From IMG/VR virus record IMGVR_UViG_3300048839_000285, positions 1-25,498 of that record: DNA of 25,498 nt. One strand, 5' to 3'. The DNA is from a virus. The translations under genes and the position numbers were made by a program. Shown here piece by piece: positions 1-4,388 of the stretch. The notes beneath the pieces are model-generated. The model was not told the DNA's origin. It made no database searches and saw only the letters and a program-made list of their open reading frames with translations. Positions within the stretch are counted from its first letter, which is position 1; every line of letters begins with the position of its first letter.

Positions 1-11
1 ACGCCCCATAT

Positions 12-31
12 GCACTATATACGTATAGTGC
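12..31. promoter_or_regulatory. 20-bp near-perfect palindrome, possible operator
   Basis: The arms GCACTATA and TATAGTGC are exact reverse complements around a 4-nt TACG centre. It lies in the non-coding left end, beyond the last leftward gene, and is much more AT-rich than the surrounding sequence. There is no T-run beside it, so an operator or another protein-binding site is more likely than an intrinsic terminator. Its function is unknown. Confidence 0.4.
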
Positions 32-105
32 GCCGTCATGTCAGAAAAAAGCGTCACTAAGGTCACGACAGGGCCTAAGTCTATACCCCGTGCGGGATTA
101 GCCTG

Positions 106-140
106 TGACCTATTGAAAAAAGAAAGGTCACAATAGGTCA
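106..140. promoter_or_regulatory. 10-bp inverted repeat in a cluster of GGTCA half sites
   Basis: TGACCTATTG (106-115) and CAATAGGTCA (131-140) are exact reverse complements separated by a 15-nt A-rich loop. The loop ends with a further GGTCA copy (126-130). Other copies of the half site lie at 61-66 (GGTCAC) and 52-57 (CGTCAC). GAAACGTCA is repeated directly at 152-160 and 172-180, 20 bp apart. Read leftward, the loop has a T-run, so a weak terminator for the leftward operon is possible. An array of binding sites for a phage regulator or replication protein is the alternative. Confidence 0.4.
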
Positions 141-177
141 TTATGGGGTCCGAAACGTCACTTTGCAGATTGAAACG

Positions 178-396
178 TCAATACCCTCCCCGCCACGGCT
201 CCGCCCATTCGATCCGGTAGCCGTGGCGGTCGGCGTAGCGTTGGAGCGGCCCCCGCTCGACAGCGGAGAAGAGGAGGAGGGGGTCGCCCCTGCCGTCGAG
301 TCGGGCCGCCGTGACCCGGTAGGTACGGGATTGGACGCCGCGCCGCTCCGCGATCGGGAGGTCGCTATGGGGCGCGAGGGACTTCGGGGCGATCAC
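178..396 (-). CDS. hypothetical protein, last gene of the leftward operon
   Basis: This is a 72-residue protein that I do not recognise. It starts at a GTG (396-394) only 6 nt after the stop of the preceding leftward reading frame, which fits a translationally coupled operon. It is basic and rich in Arg and Gly, with a central LLLFSAVERGPLQRYADRHG segment and a Trp-containing end (EWAEPWRGG). No signal peptide or membrane segment is seen. The TGA stop overlaps one copy of the direct repeat GAAACGTCA. The call rests on strand, tight spacing and matching codon use; a chance frame cannot be excluded. Confidence 0.5.
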   Translation of the reverse strand: MIAPKSLAPHSDLPIAERRGVQSRTYRVTAARLDGRGDPLLLFSAVERGPLQRYADRHGYRIEWAEPWRGGY

Positions 397-402
397 GGGC
401 GG

Positions 403-594
403 TTACTCCGGGTAGAGGGAAAGGGAGGAGCGGGACGCCTTGAAGTAGTCCAAGGCGAGGCAGGTCGCCGCTTCCTCGGTCGGGGCCGTAAAGGTGGCGC
501 GGCGACCGTGGAAGGTGGCGACGTAGCGTGTCACCACCTCCTGCCGCTACCCCTTGTGGTCGCGCATGGTCCGGGTATAGGTCGCGGGCGTCAT
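403..594 (-). pseudogene. small early gene interrupted by an in-frame amber codon
   Basis: The ATG at 594 overlaps the stop of the upstream gene (ATGA), exactly as at the neighbouring junction, so it is probably the true start. After 15 codons the frame meets TAG at 547-549. The same frame then stays open for 47 more codons to a TAA at 403-405. The segment after the stop looks like normal protein (VTRYVATFHGRRATF, then TEEAATCLALDYF) and faintly recalls the strand-strand-helix pattern of AP2-type DNA-binding domains. GTG codons at 537 and 534 could restart translation, but the AGGAGG before them leaves only 2 nt to the second GTG. It may be a nonsense pseudogene, a stop-restart pair or a readthrough gene. 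Confidence 0.5.
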
Positions 595-620
595 CCCTCG
601 CGCCCCCCGGTCAAGGTGGC
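591..620 (-). repeat. junction repeat, type A, copy 1
   Basis: This 30-nt block matches the block at 800-829 at 28 of 30 positions. It encodes the end of one protein (ATLTGGREG), carries the G-rich ribosome-binding region and contains the ATGA stop/start overlap with the next gene. Confidence 0.8.
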
Positions 621-803
621 CCGGCGGTCTGGGATATGATACCCCCCGTCGCGCACGGTCATGCCTTTTGTGCAGGGCCAAGTCAGGGCACCGTCTGGCC
701 AGCGGACCCCGACGGCCTCGCCCCCACATTCCGGTAGTTGGCAGGGGCGGTACCCGACGATGCGCCCGGTTTCGCCAGTGGCGGATACTACGGTGGTAAT
801 CAT
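591..803 (-). CDS. hypothetical small protein with three Cys residues
   Basis: This is a 70-residue protein that I do not recognise. The start at 803 is chosen because its ATG overlaps the TGA of the upstream gene (ATGA), and because the region before it repeats the start region of the next gene. The middle has Cys21, Cys26 and Cys44 around a GVRWPDG turn, which could bind a metal as an incomplete zinc ribbon. The C-terminus ATLTGGREG is almost identical to the end of the upstream protein (ATLTGGRDG). That identity probably reflects a shared junction sequence at the DNA level rather than shared function. It is a cytoplasmic accessory protein of unknown role. Confidence 0.65.
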   Translation of the reverse strand: MITTVVSATGETGRIVGYRPCQLPECGGEAVGVRWPDGALTWPCTKGMTVRDGGYHIPDRRATLTGGREG

Positions 804-829
804 CCGTCGCGCCCCCCGGTCAGGGTGGC
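800..829 (-). repeat. junction repeat, type A, copy 2
   Basis: It matches the block at 591-620 at 28 of 30 positions and has the same architecture: the final codons of one gene (ATLTGGRDG), a run of Gs as ribosome-binding region, and an ATGA overlap. Confidence 0.8.
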
Positions 830-1045
830 ATAGCGGCGGGAGAGCAGCGTCGCCACGTCGGCGTAGAACGTGAACGTTTCCGGGCTGGCGCCGGCAGTCC
901 AATCGGTCGCCCGTTCGAGGGCTTTCAGGTAGTCATCTTCGTAGAGCCGCAGGAGGGTCAGGGCGACCACGTGGACGCTGTTGCGGTGCTGGGTGGTCGC
1001 CTTGCGGCGCTCGTCGCCGACCCGGACGCATTCGATAGACGGCAT
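800..1045 (-). CDS. hypothetical small early protein
   Basis: This is an 81-residue protein of unknown family. The start at 1045 (reading MPSIECVRVGD) is preferred over one 39 nt further upstream because a clear AGGAGT lies 7 nt before it. The protein is predicted to be largely helical, with the stretch VHVVALTLLRLYEDDYLKAL and a second helix near FTFYADVATLLSRRY. No catalytic motif or membrane segment is seen. It overlaps the next leftward gene by ATGA. The 87-nt gap to its upstream neighbour is the second-largest in this operon. Confidence 0.65.
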   Translation of the reverse strand: MPSIECVRVGDERRKATTQHRNSVHVVALTLLRLYEDDYLKALERATDWTAGASPETFTFYADVATLLSRRYATLTGGRDG

Positions 1046-1091
1046 GATTAACACTCCTGCTAGGGTGAAAAGGGGTACTGCCATGCCCCGC

Positions 1092-1108
1092 GCCGGACTT
1101 GCACCGGC
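1092..1108 (-). other. hairpin resembling a tRNA T-arm, in an intergenic gap
   Basis: Read leftward, the stem GCCGG/CCGGC encloses a 7-nt loop TGCAAGT, the size and partial sequence of a tRNA T-arm. No cloverleaf could be built around it. It lies between two leftward genes (1046-1132) and may be a processing or attenuation hairpin. Confidence 0.3.
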
Positions 1109-1132
1109 CCGCTAGTCGGGGGGTTGGGCGGG

Positions 1133-1810
1133 TTAGTCGTGTCGTTCCGTGTAGTCTCCCGCGTCATACAGGGCACGGGCGCGGGCGGGCAATTCGTCGG
1201 CCAAGGTGTCGAGGCCATAGAAACCCCCGCACGAATCGACAACCTCGCCCCCTTGCTCGAACGTGTAGCCGTAAATGTCTCCCCGGTACCATTGGGCGAG
1301 GGTTTCGATTTCCCCCGCCAGTACCCCCCGCGCCAGTTCCCGGTGCTCCGGCGTATCGGTGCCATACTCCCGCACCACGTCGGCCACGGTGCAATAGATG
1401 GCGCCAACCTGCCCGGAATCCCACGGGCAGCCATAGGCGCCCGTCGAAAGCGCCACCCCGCCGTGGACGTAGGCAAAAACGGGAAGCATGACGGCGATTT
1501 CGTCCGGGTCAAGGTCGGCGGGGTCGTCGGCGCCGTCGTCACCCATGACGTAGCGGTTTCCGGCAGGGACGTAGAACGTGCCGAATACGTCCCAATCGGT
1601 CCGGGGACGGGGCGGGTCATCATCGCGCCAGATCGTCAACTTGTCGGCAGGGACGATAACGGCGAGGCATCGGTCGCACGTCACCCCGTCCGGGCCGCTT
1701 TCGTCGTGGTCATACACGGCAGCGGCGTCAAGGGCGCGGGGATAGACGCACCGAGGGCAAAGGATGTCCCCGTCAAGGGCGAAAGCGATGGGCGGGCGGG
1801 TCGTGGTCAT
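1133..1810 (-). CDS. conserved phage protein with N-terminal zinc ribbon
   Basis: This 225-residue protein resembles a widespread phage family of unknown function whose hallmark is a segment like VFAYVHGGVALS followed by PWDSGQVGAIYCT. Both are visible here at mid-length, as are a following REYG motif and an ETLAQWYRGDIYGYT segment near the C-terminus. The N-terminus has CPRC (Cys18, Cys21) and CDRC (Cys45, Cys48), a plausible four-Cys zinc ribbon. The ATG at 1810 lies 3 nt after the stop of the upstream gene, behind an AGGCTTGAG ribosome-binding region encoded in that gene's last codons. The protein is acidic and probably cytoplasmic. Its role is unknown; family members are typically accessory genes in early or middle regions. 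Confidence 0.8.
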   Translation of the reverse strand: MTTTRPPIAFALDGDILCPRCVYPRALDAAAVYDHDESGPDGVTCDRCLAVIVPADKLTIWRDDDPPRPRTDWDVFGTFYVPAGNRYVMGDDGADDPADLDPDEIAVMLPVFAYVHGGVALSTGAYGCPWDSGQVGAIYCTVADVVREYGTDTPEHRELARGVLAGEIETLAQWYRGDIYGYTFEQGGEVVDSCGGFYGLDTLADELPARARALYDAGDYTERHD

Positions 1811-1822
1811 GGCTCAAGCCTC
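1805..1822 (-). repeat. junction repeat, type B, copy 1
   Basis: The 18 nt are identical to 2117-2134. Read leftward they are GAGGCTTGAGCCATGACC: the last codons and TGA of one gene, the ribosome-binding region, and the ATG of the next. Confidence 0.8.
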
Positions 1823-2122
1823 GCGATTACAGAACCCGCACCCGCGGCAGGCGGCACCGGGGCAGGGGTTGGACGGGTGATTGTATCGACGATCCACGGT
1901 GAAACGATGTTCCCCCGTATTGTCGTCCCACATCACGAACCCCGCCCACCGTCGCCCGTCAAGGTAAGCTACCGCCGGGATAGTCCATGCGGTATCGGGC
2001 ACCCCTAGGCGGACGCGACCGATATGGCCGGAAGGGAAGCGGACCCTCCCCTTTCGGGGAGAGCGCCAGAGCGGGACGTTGTAGGCCAATTCTTCGCGAT
2101 CGATGGACGTAGGGGGGGTCAT
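1814..2122 (-). CDS. hypothetical protein with C-terminal Cys cluster
   Basis: This is a 102-residue protein without a recognised family. The start at 2122 follows a GGAGGCTTGAG ribosome-binding sequence. The body is beta-rich (GRVRFPSGHIGRVRLG, then AVAYLDGRRWAGFVMWDD). The last 16 residues hold four cysteines (Cys87, 92, 95 and 98) in a CxxxxCxxCxxC pattern, a likely zinc knuckle. It is followed after 3 nt by another gene encoding a putative zinc ribbon, so metal-binding small proteins are clustered here. A nucleic-acid-binding or host-interaction role is possible but not shown. Confidence 0.7.
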   Translation of the reverse strand: MTPPTSIDREELAYNVPLWRSPRKGRVRFPSGHIGRVRLGVPDTAWTIPAVAYLDGRRWAGFVMWDDNTGEHRFTVDRRYNHPSNPCPGAACRGCGFCNREA

Positions 2123-2134
2123 GGCTCAAGCCTC
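2117..2134 (-). repeat. junction repeat, type B, copy 2
   Basis: It is identical over 18 nt to 1805-1822 and has the same stop, ribosome-binding region and start arrangement. Looser relatives (TCAAGCGAGG, TCAAACGAGG) precede the genes starting at 2413 and 2645. Confidence 0.8.
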
Positions 2135-2413
2135 CGAGGCGTAGAGAAGGGTGAACGACGCGGGGACGATCGTCAGGGCGGCGCACGTTTCGCCGTGGTC
2201 CTTGCACCACTGGCGAGCGAAGGTGGCGAGGGTGACGGGGACGAAACCGTCCGGGCCGTCAGTCGTGGAGACGAGGACCGTCACCCCCGTTTCGTTGGGC
2301 CACGGCGCCGCGACGCCCAGCGAGCCAAGGATGGTCGCGGCGATCCCTGCCGCTTCAAGGGCGGGCGCGATGGCGTCGGGGGTCGTGTTGGCGATCGAAA
2401 GGATGTAGAGCAT
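2126..2413 (-). CDS. hypothetical small early protein
   Basis: This is a 95-residue protein, not recognised. The N-terminal half (ILSIANTTPDAIAPALEAAG, ATILGSLGVAAPW) is hydrophobic and alternates strand and helix. A central acidic turn (TTDGPDG) leads to an amphipathic segment with two cysteines (WCKDHGETC). The ATG at 2413 is preceded by GAGGCACC. The protein ends in ASEA with TGA, and those last codons form the ribosome-binding region of the next gene 3 nt on. No signal peptide is convincing. Function unknown. Confidence 0.65.
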   Translation of the reverse strand: MLYILSIANTTPDAIAPALEAAGIAATILGSLGVAAPWPNETGVTVLVSTTDGPDGFVPVTLATFARQWCKDHGETCAALTIVPASFTLLYASEA

Positions 2414-2437
2414 CGTCGGTGCCTCGCTTGAGTGGTG

Positions 2438-2458
2438 CCGGGGACGTTGTGTCCCCGG
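2438..2458 (-). other. 8-bp GC-rich hairpin in the leftward operon
   Basis: CCGGGGAC and GTCCCCGG pair perfectly around a 5-nt loop, between the genes that start at 2645 and 2413. Read leftward, the next bases are CACCACTCAAG with no T-run, so this is not a classical terminator. An RNA-processing or mRNA-stability hairpin, or an attenuator separating the first gene from the rest, is possible. Confidence 0.45.
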
Positions 2459-2471
2459 TCGGGTTGTTGGT

Positions 2472-2645
2472 TTAGCTGTTGAAGTGACGGTAATGATTCA
2501 GCCATTCCACCGCTTGCGCCGCCATCCGTTCGGACTCCGGTCCCGCCGGGCCAATCAGTACCCGCTCCCCCACCCCGTTGCCGATGGAGAGCCACGCCAG
2601 CGCCGGGAAGATCTTCCAAAGGGGACCGCGCGTCGTCTTAGCCAT
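2472..2645 (-). CDS. small basic early protein, first gene of the leftward operon
   Basis: This is a 57-residue protein, read MAKTTRGPLWKIFPALAW at the N-terminus and ending HYRHFNS. The ATG at 2645 is chosen over one at 2651 in the same frame because CGAGGG lies about 7 nt before it, but only 1 nt before the other. The first part is basic then hydrophobic (LWKIFPALAWLSIG), and the rest contains an amphipathic helix (ESERMAAQAVEWLNHY). It is promoter-proximal in the leftward unit. First-transcribed small phage proteins often act on the host, but nothing here shows a function. Confidence 0.6.
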   Translation of the reverse strand: MAKTTRGPLWKIFPALAWLSIGNGVGERVLIGPAGPESERMAAQAVEWLNHYRHFNS

Positions 2646-2736
2646 TGTCATGCCCTCGTTTGAGTGAGTGACCTACTGTGTTGCTTCCTTCCCCTACAAG
2701 CTAGCGCACCCCCTTCACCCCGCGCAAGCGTGGAAG

Positions 2737-2765
2737 ATTACAATATGATGACAAACGCATTACAG
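2737..2765 (-). promoter_or_regulatory. candidate leftward (early) promoter
   Basis: Read leftward, TGTAAT (2742-2737) matches the sigma-70 -10 box at five of six positions. CTGTAA lies 17 nt upstream (2765-2760), a poor -35 match. TGTAAT itself occurs twice, 22 bp apart (about two helical turns), which could also be a repeated activator site. Transcription would start near 2730 and give an untranslated leader of about 85 nt. Confidence 0.3.
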
Positions 2766-2820
2766 TTTAGCGGCGCTCCACTGCTCCACCGCCCCGCGCC
2801 CACCCAGCCGCGCGAATCTA

Positions 2821-2839
2821 GATGAGAACCATTCTCATC
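2821..2839. promoter_or_regulatory. 19-bp perfect dyad resembling a Fur box
   Basis: GATGAGAA and TTCTCATC are exact reverse complements around CCA. The central 15 bp (TGAGAAC-C-ATTCTCA) match the 7-1-7 Fur model TGATAAT-n-ATTATCA at 11 of 14 defined positions, and TGAGAAT-n-ATTCTCA at 13 of 14. It sits in the divergent region upstream of both operons. It could bind host Fur or a phage repressor of similar preference, or form an RNA hairpin. Resemblance alone cannot decide. Confidence 0.4.
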
Positions 2840-2913
2840 CGCTCCTCAGCTCCAGCAATTCCCATGCCATGACGTATAACGTGGGTTATGTTAAGCTGGC
2901 GCCCTGCAAGCCG

Positions 2914-2934
2914 CGTGCCATGTCAAGTGGCACG
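2914..2934 (+). other. 7-bp hairpin in the late leader region
   Basis: CGTGCCA and TGGCACG pair exactly around a 7-nt loop (TGTCAAG). It is followed by GGTCCTTGC rather than a T-run. It may shape the leader of the rightward transcript or be a protein-binding dyad. Confidence 0.4.
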
Positions 2935-3121
2935 GTCCTTGCATCGGAGGAGCAGAGCGTGTCAGTTCGACACAGCCCCCCCCCTCTTAGGGTCCCATAG
3001 GCCCGGCGTTTCCGTAGCAGGCCCCCAGAGCGCTCCCAGAACCTCCCCTCCAAAAAATCCCCACACCCGGACCCCTCGAAATAACTCGTTCCTAGCGCAC
3101 CCCCCTATGGTTCGCACGCAA

Positions 3122-3466
3122 ATGACAACGCCCGCTGACCCGACCGCCGAGTGGCCCCCGCTCCCCCGCACCGTGCAGGGGCTGGCCGGCCGTATCGCCG
3201 TGCGGCAACCGTGGCGCGTCGACCCCGAGATCCCCGACATCGTCGGCTACTGGCACAGCCGGGAGCGGCGGATCGACGTCGACCGGCGCCTCAGCCGGGG
3301 CGTGAAGTGGCAGGTCGGCTTCCACGAGTTCGTCCACAGCGCCATCGCGGACGCCGGCATCCCCTTGGACCATGAACTCGAGGAGCGGGTGTGCGACGCG
3401 GTCGGCTCGGCGCTCTGCGCCGCCCTCGAGCATTACCTCCTGCACCGACGCCCGGACCTCCAATGA
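3122..3466 (+). CDS. putative zinc metallopeptidase-like protein (HExxH)
   Basis: This is a 114-residue protein with the zinc-peptidase motif HEFVH at residues 68-72, preceded by the hydrophobic strand WQVGF. The downstream acidic segment LDHELEERVCDAVG can supply the third ligand (Glu87 or Glu88). The order fits small phage ImmA/IrrE-like or SprT-like peptidases: GYWHSRERRIDVDRRLS, then HExxH, then a Glu-containing helix. There is no signal peptide, so it would act in the cytoplasm. The start is uncertain: an in-frame ATG at 3107 would add five residues, and neither ATG has a clear ribosome-binding site. It is the first gene of the late operon and overlaps the next by ATGA. Its substrate is unknown. 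Confidence 0.65.
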   Translation: MTTPADPTAEWPPLPRTVQGLAGRIAVRQPWRVDPEIPDIVGYWHSRERRIDVDRRLSRGVKWQVGFHEFVHSAIADAGIPLDHELEERVCDAVGSALCAALEHYLLHRRPDLQ

Positions 3467-3780
3467 TCCGCCTGCTGATCCTGACCCTGCTCCTCGGCCC
3501 CGTCGCGTGCGCGATCGTGAGTCCCCCGCCCCCGGCGCACTTCCGGGACTCGTCGATCTACGTGACGACGGGCGACCCGGGGACCGCCCTGCTGCTCCTG
3601 AGCCCCCGGCCGGAGTCGACGTCCAAGGGCGCCCTCTTCGGGGCGACCCTCCTCGCCCCCGTGCCCGACTCGGGCTGGCTCTACCCCGGTGCGCCGTACA
3701 CCGCGACAGTCCACTCCGCGGCGCGCCCCAAGCCCAGCTACGCGCCCCTCAACGGCGTCACGGCCCGGGTGGGCCACTAA
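3463..3780 (+). CDS. small exported or lipoprotein-like protein
   Basis: This is a 105-residue protein beginning with a strongly hydrophobic segment (MIRLLILTLLLGPVACAIVS) that looks like a signal peptide. PVAC is a partial lipobox, with Pro instead of the usual Leu at -3. The mature part starts with a proline run (PPPPAHF) and is beta-rich, with many Pro, Gly and Thr. Its start overlaps the metallopeptidase stop (ATGA) and its TAA overlaps the TerS start. A Pro-rich lipoprotein recalls outer-membrane spanins, but the lysis genes lie 14 kb away, so that reading is weak. Envelope-located protein of unknown role. Confidence 0.6.
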   Translation: MIRLLILTLLLGPVACAIVSPPPPAHFRDSSIYVTTGDPGTALLLLSPRPESTSKGALFGATLLAPVPDSGWLYPGAPYTATVHSAARPKPSYAPLNGVTARVGH

Positions 3781-4388
3781 TGGCCGGCCGCAACCCGAAG
3801 AACAAGACAGGCGGCAAGCCGGCCAAGGACGGCATCCCGATCCTCGACGCCATCGGCGAGGAAGCCATCTTCGAGGACCGCGCCGGTGGCGCCAGCACGC
3901 GCGACCTCCAGAAGAAGTACGGCGTGACCGTGAATCAGTTCTACTTCTGGCTGGGCTACGCGCAGGGCTCCCGCATCCGGGCGGTCGACGCGGAGGGTCT
4001 CTCCCGCCGCGACCGCTGGGACGTCCTGACGGCCCATGCCGCCGAGTCCCGCGCCGCTCGAGCAACGGAGCGGCTGGAAGCCCTCGTGGAGAAGGAGGGC
4101 GAGCGCGAGGGCCGGATGAAGACGGACGTCTCCCGGGAGGAGATCGCGCTGGTCAAGGCGCTGGTCGAGCAGGACCGGTGGGAGGCGGGCAACATGGACC
4201 CCGGTACCTTCCGCCAGAATACCGCCCAGCCGGCCCCACAGGTCAACATCTCCGTCGGGGACCTCTATCTGGCCGCGGTGCGTGCTGAAGGGGGCGGAGC
4301 GGCCCTTGGCGGCGCGTGGAAGACCCCTGTGACCTTGGCTGACCCGGATACCGTGGACGCCGAGCTGGTTGACGAGGCGGACGCGTAG
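3780..4388 (+). CDS. terminase small subunit (putative)
   Basis: This 202-residue protein lies directly before the large terminase and overlaps it by one base (TAGTG). Residues about 37-60 (GASTRDLQKKYGVT and onward) form a helix-turn-helix of the type small terminases use to bind packaging-site DNA. The middle is a long charged helical region (RAARATERLEALVEKEGERE, then EEIALVKALVEQDRW), suited to oligomerisation. The acidic C-terminus (DPDTVDAELVDEADA) may contact the large subunit. The start at 3780 shares the final A of the upstream TAA. The identification rests on position, the HTH and size rather than on a conserved signature, so a different small DNA-binding protein is possible. Confidence 0.75.
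   Translation: MAGRNPKNKTGGKPAKDGIPILDAIGEEAIFEDRAGGASTRDLQKKYGVTVNQFYFWLGYAQGSRIRAVDAEGLSRRDRWDVLTAHAAESRAARATERLEALVEKEGEREGRMKTDVSREEIALVKALVEQDRWEAGNMDPGTFRQNTAQPAPQVNISVGDLYLAAVRAEGGGAALGGAWKTPVTLADPDTVDAELVDEADA

Larger units (their letters stand above)
2646..3106. other. 461-bp divergent intergenic control region
   Basis: No convincing gene lies here. The region separates the leftward and rightward operons. It holds a candidate leftward promoter (2737-2765), a 19-bp perfect dyad like a Fur box (2821-2839), a short dyad ATAAC/GTTAT (2876-2889) overlapping a TATAAC box (2875-2880), a 7-bp hairpin (2914-2934) and a GTGTC/GACAC stem (2959-2973). A GGAGGAG sequence at 2946-2952 precedes a GTG at 2959 that opens a 13-codon frame ending at TAG 2998-3000, perhaps a leader peptide. 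A run of nine Cs lies at 2976-2984. The last 100 bp before the first late gene are C-rich and show nothing else. Confidence 0.6.

Noticed and set aside
163-639. 158-codon rightward open frame at the left end
   Set aside because: It opposes three leftward frames joined by overlaps and has an Arg/Gly-rich shadow composition without a ribosome-binding site.
1080-1175. Possible class II tRNA on the leftward strand (acceptor GCCCTGT/GCGGGGC plus a T-arm-like hairpin)
   Set aside because: The acceptor and T-arm can be drawn, but no D-arm or anticodon arm fits between them. The 5' half lies inside the end of a well-supported coding gene.
1124-2008. 294-codon rightward open frame over the early genes
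   Set aside because: The leftward frames have ribosome-binding sites, Cys motifs and a recognisable conserved phage protein. The rightward frame covers two of them and their junction.
2888-3121. Longer N-terminus (73 to 78 extra residues) for the metallopeptidase gene, from the ATG at 2888
   Set aside because: The added sequence is low-complexity Pro/Arg/Ser with no ribosome-binding site and covers hairpins and a C-run typical of non-coding leader. Starts at 3107 or 3122 are more likely.
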